From Deltaproteobacteria bacterium (GTDB lineage: Bacteria > Desulfobacterota > Syntrophia > Syntrophales > Smithellaceae), in assembly GCA_011046295.1 (NCBI GenBank), contig DSAV01000097.1:1-13449 (forward strand): DNA of 13,449 bases, written 5' to 3'. The translations under genes were made by a program, and so were the position numbers. Positions 5,952-13,433 of the stretch are shown in pieces. Below the pieces are notes generated by a model, which was not told the DNA's origin, made no database searches, and worked only from the letters and a program-made list of their open reading frames with translations. Within the stretch, counting starts at the first letter, position 1, and each line of letters begins with the position of its first letter.

Positions 5952-6524
5952 ATGAAAGATATTGTAAAATTAATGTGTATACCGTTTTTTGTTTTGTTGT
6001 TTATGGTAATGTTCGACACCGATGCGCAGGCGAAAGAACCAGGGATGACCGATATTTTGGTCACCAATAATGAGGAGAGTGTTCTTTTTTACGCTCGTTT
6101 GGTTAACGGGTTTAAGGAAGAAATGGAAAAGGCTATACACGCGGGTGTGCCCGCGGAATTTATAATGAAGCTACATGTTTATGAACAAAGATCGTATATA
6201 TGGGATAAAAAAATTAACAGTAAGGTAATTGTACGCACAATCAGCTACGATAATCTGAAAAAAACGTTCAGCATTTACTCAAATGACAAGAAAGAACCGG
6301 CGGTGTTTAATGAATTTCAAAGTGCGAAAAGTGCAATGGCAGATTTTAACGGAATAGTTGCAATGCCTATTGCTGCTTTGGAAAAAGGCAAGACATATTA
6401 TCTCAAGGCAAAAGTTATAATGGATAAAGTACGCCTGCCTCTGGGTATGGAATCAATATCATTCTTCGTGTCCTTATGGGATTATGACACCAAGTGGCAT
6501 ACAAAGGAATTTATCTTAAAATAA
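5952..6524 (+). CDS. DUF4390 family exported protein
   Basis: A 190-residue protein with a classical signal peptide: basic start (MKDIVK), hydrophobic core (about residues 7-21) and a probable cleavage after AQA (25-27). The mature part is beta-rich with no transmembrane segment, consistent with a periplasmic protein. It shows the features of DUF4390: an early TDILVTNNEESVLFYARLVNGF segment, YEQRSYIWDKKI, a mid-region VRTISYDNLKKTFSIY, and a C-terminal LPLGMESISFFVSLWDYDTKW. No catalytic motif is seen. DUF4390 genes are found directly upstream of ntrY-type kinases in many proteobacteria, as here (21-nt gap), so a role in signal perception by the kinase is a reasonable inference. The ATG at 5952 is chosen because GGTG about 8 nt upstream fits and the signal peptide starts cleanly; the nearby ATG at 5944 is out of frame. 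Confidence 0.8.
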   Translation: MKDIVKLMCIPFFVLLFMVMFDTDAQAKEPGMTDILVTNNEESVLFYARLVNGFKEEMEKAIHAGVPAEFIMKLHVYEQRSYIWDKKINSKVIVRTISYDNLKKTFSIYSNDKKEPAVFNEFQSAKSAMADFNGIVAMPIAALEKGKTYYLKAKVIMDKVRLPLGMESISFFVSLWDYDTKWHTKEFILK

Positions 6525-6545
6525 GCATACCTTCCGGATATTGAC

Positions 6546-8771
6546 ATGGATTCAAGAAAGAAAAAAAGAAAAAAAAGTCATCTTGATGAGAAAGAAATAA
6601 GAAAGAGACGACGCGAACGCAACATTATTATTATCGTGGGTCTGCTTGCTATTGTATTCACTCTTGTTCTTAGTAATGTGTTCGGTGATAAAGGTTTACC
6701 CGCATTTACCAATATTTTTGTCTATGGCCTGTCCATAATCAATGTAATTCTGATTTTACTTTTGCTTTTCTTGATTGTCCGAAACGTAGTAAAGTTGTTC
6801 TACGAGCATCGCCGCGGCATCATCGGTTCAAGATTAAGGACAAAACTTGTCGCAGCGTTTGTTGGTCTTTCTCTTGTGCCGACCATACTGCTATTTTTAT
6901 TTGCCATAAATTTTCTTTCCTACAGCCTCGAATCATGGTTTAACGTAAGAACTGGAGAGGCGCTTGACAAGTCTTTAGAGGTGGCGCAGGTTTATTATCA
7001 GAAAACCGCAGAGCAAGCAATATTCAACGCGCGCCAAATCAGTGCTGACATTACAAGAAATCGTCTTTATGAACGAGACCGCCTGGAATATCTGAAAAGT
7101 TTTATCAATCAGAGACAAAAAAAATATAACTTGGGTATGATAGAGGCGTATTTTGATTATAATCCACAGAGCATTGTTTTTCCTGACATTGAGCATCCGC
7201 AACTTAATCCTCCCTTGCTGTCGCCCAAGATGCTGGAAGATATATACTACGGCAAGGAGGTATCCAAAGTAGAAACTACGAACATGGGTGAAACCGTAGT
7301 TGGCGTTGCTCCTGTATTTTCATATGTTGTGCCCTCGGAAGTAATCGGGCGCGTATCGGTAAGCTATAACATACCAAAAGGATTAGTGGATAATCTTCGA
7401 AGTATCGCGGATGCGTCACAGTCATATGGAGAAATAAACATACTGAAGAACCCTATTAAATTTACTTATATAATTACGATGTCCATTGTTACGCTGGTAA
7501 TCATTTTTCTTGCTACATGGTTTGGCCTTACTCTTGCCAGCGGCATAACAGGTCCTATTAAAAATTTGGCCGAGGCCACGGATAAAATTACCAAAGGCGA
7601 TTTAGATATCCAAATTGATATTGAAGCGGATGACGAAATAGGACTTCTGGTAAAGTCATTTAATACAATGACAAAAGACTTGAAGAAAAGCCAGGAAGGA
7701 TTGATGCGGGCAAATATCAATCTAGAAGAAAGAAGCAAGTATATAGAAACAGTCCTGAGAAATGTATCCGCGGGTATCATTTCTGTTGATAAAAATGGCG
7801 TTATCACAACATTGAATAAAGCAGCCGAACACATGTTCGATATTAAGCCAGAAGATGTAGTGTTTAAGCAGTACCGCGATTTATTGATACCCGAACATCT
7901 TGAGCTTATTGATGAATTATTAAAAGAATTAAAAGCAAACAGCGAAGGGATACTGCAAAAACAACTGGAACTTAAGATGAAGGAAAGAGTCCTTACGGTG
8001 CTTTTAACCGTTACGGTTATTAGGGATGAAGACGGTAAAGAATCGGGACTTGTCGCGATGTTTGAAGACTTGACACAGTTACAAAGAGCGGAGCGGGCGG
8101 CGGCATGGCGCGAAGTAGCCAGGCGAATGGCGCATGAAATAAAAAATCCTCTCACCCCTGTGCAATTATCAGCGCAGAGATTACAAAGAAAATACGGTAA
8201 TAAATTAAACGAAGAGGGGTCCGTCTTTACAGAATGTACCCAAACAATCATTAACCAGGTTGAAGTCTTGAAAAATTTGGTAAATGAATTTTCAAGTTAC
8301 GCGCGTATGCCGGTAACGACTCCTGTCCTCAATGATCTGAATAAGGTTGTCGTTGATTCTGTTGCATTATTTCAGGACGCGCACAAGGAAATCATTTTTG
8401 AATTATTTCAGGATATTAATTTACCTAAATTTGAGTTTGACGCGGAACAAATGAACAGAGTATTGATAAATTTATTGGATAATGCGGTTGCGGCAATCGA
8501 CGGCTCGGGTGGCAAAATTATAGTTACGGTTGATTATAATGAACAAGAACACAAGGCGACGGTGGCTGTTGCTGATGATGGCAAGGGAGTGCCAGCAAAT
8601 TACAAAGGAAAAGTATTTGAACCATACTTTTCCACAAAAAAGACCGGAACCGGCTTGGGATTGGCGATTGTCAATTCGATAATATCTGACCATAATGGCC
8701 AGGTTGACGTTTCTGACAATGATCCCACGGGGACAGTAGTATCTTTTCAACTACCCGTGTCCTTAGCTTAA
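6546..8771 (+). CDS. ntrY: NtrY-type membrane sensor histidine kinase
   Basis: A 741-residue kinase of the NtrY class. After a very basic cytoplasmic N-tail (residues 1-25) there are three membrane segments (about 26-46, 54-80, 100-126), a periplasmic sensor region (about 127-305), and a fourth membrane segment (about 306-330). Then follow a HAMP domain (about 331-384), a PAS domain (about 396-510, with NVSAGIISVDKNGVITTLNKAAEHMF), the HisKA dimerisation helix with phospho-acceptor His530 (RMAHEIKNPLTPVQLSAQRL) and the HATPase domain with N box (Asn646), G1 box DDGKGV (677-682), F box FEPYFSTKK (691-699) and G2 box TGTGLGLA (700-707). All catalytic elements are intact. It sits between the DUF4390 gene and ntrX (35-nt gap), its presumed partner. 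Despite the name, NtrY family kinases are not always nitrogen sensors; the large periplasmic domain and lpxC neighbour suggest an envelope or redox signal. The gene symbol reflects family only. Confidence 0.92.
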   Translation: MDSRKKKRKKSHLDEKEIRKRRRERNIIIIVGLLAIVFTLVLSNVFGDKGLPAFTNIFVYGLSIINVILILLLLFLIVRNVVKLFYEHRRGIIGSRLRTKLVAAFVGLSLVPTILLFLFAINFLSYSLESWFNVRTGEALDKSLEVAQVYYQKTAEQAIFNARQISADITRNRLYERDRLEYLKSFINQRQKKYNLGMIEAYFDYNPQSIVFPDIEHPQLNPPLLSPKMLEDIYYGKEVSKVETTNMGETVVGVAPVFSYVVPSEVIGRVSVSYNIPKGLVDNLRSIADASQSYGEINILKNPIKFTYIITMSIVTLVIIFLATWFGLTLASGITGPIKNLAEATDKITKGDLDIQIDIEADDEIGLLVKSFNTMTKDLKKSQEGLMRANINLEERSKYIETVLRNVSAGIISVDKNGVITTLNKAAEHMFDIKPEDVVFKQYRDLLIPEHLELIDELLKELKANSEGILQKQLELKMKERVLTVLLTVTVIRDEDGKESGLVAMFEDLTQLQRAERAAAWREVARRMAHEIKNPLTPVQLSAQRLQRKYGNKLNEEGSVFTECTQTIINQVEVLKNLVNEFSSYARMPVTTPVLNDLNKVVVDSVALFQDAHKEIIFELFQDINLPKFEFDAEQMNRVLINLLDNAVAAIDGSGGKIIVTVDYNEQEHKATVAVADDGKGVPANYKGKVFEPYFSTKKTGTGLGLAIVNSIISDHNGQVDVSDNDPTGTVVSFQLPVSLA

Positions 8772-8806
8772 AAGCTAAACAAAGATAGAAGAGAAAAATA
8801 GTAATT

Positions 8807-10186
8807 ATGAATGAAACAATTCTCGTGGTTGATGATGAAGAAAGCATTTGTAGCTCACTTAAGGCAATTATAAGTGACGAAGGTCATCAGGTTATAGTGG
8901 CGCAAAGTGGCGAAGAAGCAATCAAGGTTGTGGAAGAAGAGGTTCCACAACTGATCCTGCTTGATATCTGGTTGCCCGGAATGGATGGCCTGGAGACACT
9001 TAGAATTATTAAATCGAAGTATCCGGGAATGATGGTAATTATGATGTCGGGGCATGGAACAATTGAAACAGCGGTAAAAGCCACGAAACTTGGCGCTTTC
9101 GATTTTATTGAAAAACCTCTTTCACTGGATAAGGTTATAATAATGATAAATAACGCGCTAAATATTCTCCGTTTGGAAGAGGAAAATATATTTCTGAAAG
9201 AAAAAGTATCTCATCAATACGAGTTAACCGGTACAAGCCCCCAGATTACCGAATTAAGAGAAATGATAGAAATTGTTGCGCCAACCAACGCCTGGATACT
9301 GATTATGGGGGAAAGCGGAAGCGGTAAGGAGCTTGTGGCGCGATCCCTTCACCATTTAAGCCACCGAGCGCACAAGTCGATTGTGGAAGTCAATTGCGCG
9401 GCGATTCCGGAAGAACTTATCGAAAGTGAACTATTTGGGCACGAGAAGGGTGCGTTTACCGGTGCAACGGAAAAAAAACGGGGTAAATTCGACCTTGCTC
9501 ATGAGGGAACTATATTCTTGGATGAAGTAGCTGACATGAGCCTTAAGGCCCAGGCAAAAATTCTGCGCATTTTGCAGGAAAAGAAATTCGAAAGGGTCGG
9601 CGGAAATAAATTAATCGACATGGATGTGCGGGTGTTGGCTGCGACTAATAAAGATTTAGAAAAAGAAATGGAAGCGGGGCGTTTTCGTCAGGATCTGTAC
9701 TATCGTTTGCATGTCATCCCTCTTTATGTGCCTCCGCTGCGAGAAAGAAAAGAGGATATCAGGCCGCTGGCGGAAAAATTTCTGTCAGACGCCGCCAGAG
9801 AAGAAGGTGAAGAGCCGAAAATATTGACAGATGATGCGTTATCCGTGCTTATGGAACATGACTGGCCGGGAAATGTCAGAGAATTGAAAAACATTATGGA
9901 GCGGCTGGTGATCTTAACACCTTCCAGGGAAATAACCGCTCCGGATATACCTCCCTTACATATAGGACAGGAAACGGGAAAATTGAAAAACGGGAACGTA
10001 GCAAAGGGGATGATAACGGATTCTTTGAAAAACGCAAAAATGGATTTTGAAAAACAATTCATTCTGAAAAAACTTGAAGAAAATCAAGGCAATATATCCA
10101 AGACAGCGGAAGCTATTGGCTTGGAACGGAGCAATTTGCACAAAAAACTAAGAAACATGAAAATGGACATGGACATAAAGGATTAG
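8807..10186 (+). CDS. ntrX: NtrX-type sigma-54-dependent response regulator
   Basis: A 459-residue activator with the three-domain layout of NtrC/NtrX proteins. The receiver domain (about 3-120) has acidic residues Asp9, Asp10 and Glu11, phospho-acceptor Asp53 (LLDIWLPG), Ser81 and Lys103 (EKP). The AAA+ domain (about 139-370) has Walker A GESGSGKE (168-175), the sigma-54 contact loop GAFTGA (215-220), Walker B IFLDE (236-240) and the arginine residues of FRQDLYYRL (294 and 300). A Fis-type helix-turn-helix closes the protein (about 427-450, NISKTAEAIGLERSNLHKKL). Some alphaproteobacterial NtrX proteins have degenerate GAFTGA loops; this one is canonical, so it should open sigma-54 promoters. 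Its gene follows ntrY, and the nearest sigma-54-type promoter in the window is the one upstream of lpxC. The start at 8807 gives the usual receiver N-terminus; the ribosome binding site is a weak purine run. Confidence 0.94.
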   Translation: MNETILVVDDEESICSSLKAIISDEGHQVIVAQSGEEAIKVVEEEVPQLILLDIWLPGMDGLETLRIIKSKYPGMMVIMMSGHGTIETAVKATKLGAFDFIEKPLSLDKVIIMINNALNILRLEEENIFLKEKVSHQYELTGTSPQITELREMIEIVAPTNAWILIMGESGSGKELVARSLHHLSHRAHKSIVEVNCAAIPEELIESELFGHEKGAFTGATEKKRGKFDLAHEGTIFLDEVADMSLKAQAKILRILQEKKFERVGGNKLIDMDVRVLAATNKDLEKEMEAGRFRQDLYYRLHVIPLYVPPLRERKEDIRPLAEKFLSDAAREEGEEPKILTDDALSVLMEHDWPGNVRELKNIMERLVILTPSREITAPDIPPLHIGQETGKLKNGNVAKGMITDSLKNAKMDFEKQFILKKLEENQGNISKTAEAIGLERSNLHKKLRNMKMDMDIKD

Positions 10187-10210
10187 ATTAAGGTGAGCCA
10201 TGTATAAGGT

Positions 10211-11215
10211 TTAAGCTTTTTTTATCTCTTCATCTCGCTCGACTTTATTAAGACGCTTTATCATATCCGCAAAGGATATTTTGTTAAAAGGCAGAAAAGT
10301 CAATCCAAGAAAAACAACAATCGCAATTGACAGGAAATGATACACCAGAGCGAAAGAAAATGCGTCTGGTCTCGACATACTGAAAATACTCAAACCCAGA
10401 ATACAGGCAAAGTGCCAGTTGCCGATATAACCCGGCGCAGTGGGAATGGCAATGCCCACAAGAAGAACAACCATCACAACTATAGCTGCAATTAGCGGCA
10501 AGGAAAAAGAAAAAGCCATAAAAAGAGTATATATCGCTAAACTATTTATCAGCCAGATAAAGAAAGAAAGAAATAATATGTAGAAAAGTATTTTTACATT
10601 GGTGATGATGCTGAAACCATCGATGAGATGGTGAATCAATCCATCAAGCTTGTGGGCGAGTTTCCCGGGTAATTTGCTCAAAATCAGGTTGATGAACTTT
10701 AAAGCGGCTTCTCTTCTTAGAATCAAAAAGATGATGCATAATAAAATTGCCAGAGTAAATATTGCAAATATTATGCTAGATTTAATCATCCAGGAAGGTA
10801 AGTCGGTCAGCAGGAGCATGATCATGGCGATTGCCAGAATAGAAAGTCCGTCAAGTACTCGTTCAACAATGATCGTGCCCAGCGCGGAAGAAAATTTTAT
10901 TCCGGACTTTTGAGCAATCAAATAGGGGCGCGCCAGCTCACCCATACGTGCCGGAAAAGCGGCAATCGCCAGAAATCCCACGGATGTGACTGAAAAAAGT
11001 GATATTTGTTTGATTTTTTGAAAAGGGCTCAAAATCAGTCCCCAGCGGTAGGAACGCAGAAACTGAACAAAGACGACGATGATAATAAAAACGGCAACGT
11101 AAAAAAGGTTGATATTTTTCAGATTATGGAGAGAATTGCGGACATCCACTCCTTTAATAGATAAATAAACAAGAATGATGCTGAGTATAATACCGGCAAT
11201 AACTTTTTTATTCAT
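10211..11215 (-). CDS. LPG-synthase-type membrane protein (UPF0104 / YbhN-like), flippase domain only
   Basis: A 334-residue, very hydrophobic protein with about eight predicted membrane spans, of the lysylphosphatidylglycerol synthase transmembrane family (UPF0104). Family signatures are PARMGELARP (88-97), VERVLDGLS (117-125) and PTAPGYIGNWHF (258-269). It lacks the soluble aminoacyl-transferase domain of MprF, so it is not expected to make lysyl-PG; stand-alone members are thought to move or handle lipids in the inner membrane, but substrates are mostly unknown. The C-terminus is a charged cytoplasmic tail. The frame is open to a TTG at 11278, which would overlap the upstream lipoprotein gene; the ATG at 11215 gives a normal N-terminus (MNKKVIAGIIL) with AGGA 13 nt upstream and is preferred. 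It follows the lipoprotein gene by 37 nt, probably co-transcribed, and is convergent with ntrX (24-bp gap, no clear terminator). Confidence 0.85.
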   Translation of the reverse strand: MNKKVIAGIILSIILVYLSIKGVDVRNSLHNLKNINLFYVAVFIIIVVFVQFLRSYRWGLILSPFQKIKQISLFSVTSVGFLAIAAFPARMGELARPYLIAQKSGIKFSSALGTIIVERVLDGLSILAIAMIMLLLTDLPSWMIKSSIIFAIFTLAILLCIIFLILRREAALKFINLILSKLPGKLAHKLDGLIHHLIDGFSIITNVKILFYILFLSFFIWLINSLAIYTLFMAFSFSLPLIAAIVVMVVLLVGIAIPTAPGYIGNWHFACILGLSIFSMSRPDAFSFALVYHFLSIAIVVFLGLTFLPFNKISFADMIKRLNKVERDEEIKKA

Positions 11216-11252
11216 TTTTATTAGATATTCCTGAAGGAAATAGAGCGGCTGG

Positions 11253-11654
11253 TTAATTATCAGAAAGGTGTGAGGCAATTTTGTCGTGGAGAAGCTGTGC
11301 GGAGAGCCTGTTTCCCATTATGCCTACGCGAATGGCGACTGTGGTTAAATCTTTTGACTTATATGTGATATTTATTTTAACTTTTTCGTTATTGATAACC
11401 GCGGTAATTTTTCCACGGGCGATTTCTTTAGACGGGCTGACATCAATGCCGCGCATATCGGCGATTGTTTTTTCGCATGCATTCCAGACTTTTTCGAATG
11501 AAGCGAAATAATCAGTTTTCAATTCTCCGGAAATATAATAATAGGTTCCCACGCTGGCGCCGGCTGCTGCAGCGCCGGCCACCAGTGCTGCACAACCAGA
11601 AAAGAGAAAAACTGTTGAAAATAATAGCGCAAAAAAAAGGTTGTTCTTTTTCAT
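11253..11654 (-). CDS. Small lipoprotein, DUF3568-like
   Basis: A 133-residue protein with a lipoprotein signal peptide: MKKNN, a hydrophobic stretch, then the lipobox FSGC with Cys21 as the lipidated residue. A glycine/alanine-rich segment (AALVAGAAAAGASVGTYYY, about 22-40) follows directly, then a compact mixed domain with the pattern of DUF3568 proteins (GELKTDYFASFEKVWNACEKTIADM, then GKITAVINNEKVKINITYKS, then VAIRVGIMGNRLSAQLLHDKIASHL). No enzyme motif is visible. Such proteins are common in deltaproteobacteria and of unknown function; the residue after Cys is Ala, which in enterobacteria would send it to the outer membrane. The ATG has an excellent GGAG 8-9 nt upstream and a candidate promoter at 11681-11710. 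It is upstream of the LPG-synthase-type gene. Confidence 0.8.
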   Translation of the reverse strand: MKKNNLFFALLFSTVFLFSGCAALVAGAAAAGASVGTYYYISGELKTDYFASFEKVWNACEKTIADMRGIDVSPSKEIARGKITAVINNEKVKINITYKSKDLTTVAIRVGIMGNRLSAQLLHDKIASHLSDN

Positions 11655-11680
11655 AATAAGGCCTCCAAATTACGTGATAT

Positions 11681-11710
11681 TTTATAACCATAGCTTGATT
11701 TGAATTGCAA
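11681..11710 (-). promoter_or_regulatory. Possible sigma-70-type promoter for the lipoprotein gene
   Basis: On the minus strand: TTGCAA (11710-11705, 4 of 6), 18-bp spacer, TATAAA (11686-11681, 5 of 6). Expected start is about 11674, about 20 nt before the ATG and just ahead of its GGAG site. I found no terminator hairpin between dnaJ and this promoter, so readthrough from dnaJ is also possible. Confidence 0.45.
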
Positions 11711-11786
11711 TAAAATTATCGAATTATTTATAAAAATTACCAGTATTCTTTTACGGGATAGTTCAGGCAGGTTTGACTTAATTAAT

Positions 11787-12842
11787 CTACCGGCTGATTT
11801 TTTCGAATTCCTTTAATATTTCTTCCTGTTTTTTAGTAAGGTTTGTCGGTGTCTGAACAAATATTTCTATGAGCTGATCTCCTCGCCCATAACCTCTCAG
11901 GTGGGGGAATCCCTTTCCTTTGAGGCGAAAGATTCTACCGGTTTGCGTTCCTTTCGGTATCTTTATTTTATCTTTGTCCTGCAATGTCGGCACTTCGATT
12001 GTTCCGCCCAGAGCGGCCTGGACAAAAGAGATGGGGATGCGACAGTATACATCATTGCCGGACCGCGAAAAAAATTCATGGTCTTCCACATGCAGAAAAA
12101 CATAAAGGTCACCGTTCGGCCCGCCGTGATCTCCTGGTTCCCCTTCACCGCGCAAACGAAGACGGGAGCCTGTTTCCACGCCCGCAGGAATTTTCAGCTG
12201 GACGCTTTTTGTAACAGTTTCTTTCCCCGTACCGTGGCACGTCTCGCATGGCCAAGTTATGATCTTACCGTATCCGCCGCATTGCTGGCAAGTAGTGCTT
12301 ATGGTAAAAAACCCGGTTGACTGTACAGCCTGGCCACGTCCATTACATGCGCGGCATACTTCAGGCGTGTGTCCGGGAGCGCATCCTGTTCCCTCGCATT
12401 TACTGCAGGTCGCCTGCTTTGAGATTTCAATTTTTTTTGATAACCCGAAAGCGGCATCGATAAATGAAATCTTCAAATCATAGCGCAGATCTGCTCCCGC
12501 GCGGGTATAGTATCGGGACCTGCTTTTGGTGTTGCCGAAGCTGAAGAAATCTTCGAAAATATCGCCAAAATGAGAGAAAATATCTTCGAACCCGCTGAAT
12601 CCACTGAAACCGGTGCTGTTTAGGCCTTCATGACCGTATTGGTCGTATATTTCTCTTTTTTGCCTGTCGCTCAGTACTTCATAGGCTTCAGCGGCTTCTT
12701 TGAATTTATCCTCTGCTTGTTTATCTCCGGGATTTTTATCCGGATGGCATTGCATAGCGATTTTGCGGTAATTTCTTTTTATTTCTTCGTCAGAGGATGA
12801 TTGGCTCACGCCCAGTATTTCATAATAATCCTTTTTTATCAT
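11787..12842 (-). CDS. dnaJ: Chaperone DnaJ (Hsp40, with zinc finger)
   Basis: DnaJ delivers unfolded clients to DnaK and stimulates its ATPase. The 351-residue protein has a J domain (about 3-70) with the essential HPD (33-35), a G/F linker, a cysteine-rich zinc domain with four CxxC units (Cys146/149, 163/166, 185/188, 199/202), and the C-terminal client-binding barrels (about 212-335). It is somewhat shorter than E. coli DnaJ (376). The linker (about 73-104) is short and rich in Phe and Asp with few Gly, reading GFSGFSGFEDIFSHFGDIF, rather than the long Gly-rich stretch of DnaJ itself. No dnaK or grpE lies in the window, so this may be an additional DnaJ copy. Its ATG overlaps the upstream gene's stop as ATGA (12842-12839), so translation is coupled to that gene. 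Confidence 0.94.
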   Translation of the reverse strand: MIKKDYYEILGVSQSSSDEEIKRNYRKIAMQCHPDKNPGDKQAEDKFKEAAEAYEVLSDRQKREIYDQYGHEGLNSTGFSGFSGFEDIFSHFGDIFEDFFSFGNTKSRSRYYTRAGADLRYDLKISFIDAAFGLSKKIEISKQATCSKCEGTGCAPGHTPEVCRACNGRGQAVQSTGFFTISTTCQQCGGYGKIITWPCETCHGTGKETVTKSVQLKIPAGVETGSRLRLRGEGEPGDHGGPNGDLYVFLHVEDHEFFSRSGNDVYCRIPISFVQAALGGTIEVPTLQDKDKIKIPKGTQTGRIFRLKGKGFPHLRGYGRGDQLIEIFVQTPTNLTKKQEEILKEFEKISR

Positions 12843-13237
12843 ACTTCTTTTCCGCTATTTTCCGTTTCCATTATTTTCTTTATTGAATTCAGTCCTTCCT
12901 GGTCATCGGCCTTTTCCAGGGCATGCTTGGCAAAAGTGTATTTCTTTAGACCGGCAGCTTTTTGTCCGATACTTTTCCAGTCAGAAGGAGATAGTTCTAT
13001 ATCCAATGCTTTTGCGGCAAATTCAAAAAGCATTACATCACCAGATTCGAAAGCCACTGACTTTATTTTTTCAAGACCTTCCATATCTCCCGCTTTTTTG
13101 TAGAAATCAAGCGCGTCGGAAATATAGCCTTTATCATAAAATAAATCACCGTAACTCTTCAACACATCAGCCTTGGTATTGTCGACGTATAGAAGTTTTT
13201 GTTTAAGTTTGTAATCCGGGAGCTTATTCTTGCCCAA
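12839..13237 (-). CDS. Small helical (TPR-like) protein of unknown function, coupled to dnaJ
   Basis: A helix-rich protein of about 132 residues with no signal peptide or membrane segment. Its pieces SYGDLFYDKGYISDALDFYKKAGDMEGLEKIKSVA and GQKAAGLKKYTFAKHALEKADDQEGLNSIKKI read like two degenerate helical hairpins of the TPR type, so protein-protein contact is likely; no catalytic motif is seen. Two starts are possible. The ATG at 13264 would give 141 residues, but it has no ribosome binding site and lies only about 5 nt after the predicted transcription start. The TTG at 13237 has GAGAGG 6 nt upstream and gives MGKNKLPDYKLKQKLLYV, which I prefer. The stop overlaps the dnaJ start by 4 nt (ATGA), so it may be a helper or partner of this DnaJ; that is inference from coupling only. 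Confidence 0.72.
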   Translation of the reverse strand: MGKNKLPDYKLKQKLLYVDNTKADVLKSYGDLFYDKGYISDALDFYKKAGDMEGLEKIKSVAFESGDVMLFEFAAKALDIELSPSDWKSIGQKAAGLKKYTFAKHALEKADDQEGLNSIKKIMETENSGKEV

Positions 13238-13275
13238 TGACAACCTCTCAGAAATAATGCACATTGACGGGCTCT

Positions 13276-13303
13276 AATATAATAGTTAATAGGTGATAGT
13301 CAA
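13276..13303 (-). promoter_or_regulatory. Sigma-70-type promoter for the TPR-like gene and dnaJ
   Basis: On the minus strand: TTGACT (13303-13298, 5 of 6), 16-bp spacer, TATATT (13281-13276, 5 of 6). Expected start is about 13269. That start would leave almost no leader before the ATG at 13264 but a normal one before the TTG at 13237. The promoter lies within the heptamer repeats. Confidence 0.55.
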
Positions 13304-13313
13304 TAGCCAATAG
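13279..13313. repeat. Five tandem heptamers (NNRATAG)
   Basis: Consecutive 7-nt units ATAATAG, TTAATAG, GTGATAG, TCAATAG and CCAATAG fill 35 bp without interruption. The last four bases are always ATAG and the third position is always a purine. The array overlaps the minus-strand promoter for the TPR-like gene. Confidence 0.7.
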
Positions 13314-13334
13314 AAAAAATCATTTTACCACGAA

Positions 13335-13433
13335 TTGCCTCAAATAAAATGTTACCGAAGGGGTTGATAAAAGAGGTTCGTTGCCTCAAAAACCGATGTT
13401 ACCGAGAAGAGAATCGGAAACGGAGGTTTTTAT
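13335..13433 (+). repeat. Degenerate tandem duplication in the leader of the next plus-strand gene
   Basis: TTGCCTCAAA followed by ATGTTACCGA occurs at 13335-13358 and again at 13381-13405, about 46 bp apart, with 4 and 5 nt between the two halves. Each copy continues with a purine-rich stretch ending in GAGGTT (13373-13378 and 13423-13428). The second GAGG is the Shine-Dalgarno site of the gene starting at 13434. CCTC and GAGG within each unit are complementary. Confidence 0.6.

Noticed and set aside
7466..8251. Long open frame (261 codons) on the minus strand inside ntrY
   Set aside because: It lies wholly antisense to the HAMP, PAS and HisKA coding region of an intact kinase. Its translation is Ser/Ile/Leu-rich with no recognisable domain, and it has no promoter or ribosome binding site that I can see.
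10187..10230. Terminator between ntrX and the convergent membrane-protein gene
   Set aside because: There is a run of T at 10217-10223, but I found no convincing stem in front of it; only weak 4-bp pairings are possible.
11216..11278. Upstream TTG start for the LPG-synthase-type protein
   Set aside because: It would overlap the lipoprotein gene and add 21 residues unlike the family N-terminus; the ATG at 11215 gives a normal start.
11901..12320. Open frame of 139 codons on the plus strand inside dnaJ
   Set aside because: It is antisense to the zinc-finger and client-binding part of an intact dnaJ, and its product resembles no family I know.
13335..13405. CRISPR-like repeat
   Set aside because: There are only two imperfect copies, of 24 and 25 bp, the similarity continues past the repeat, and no cas gene is in the window. 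A degenerate tandem duplication explains it better.
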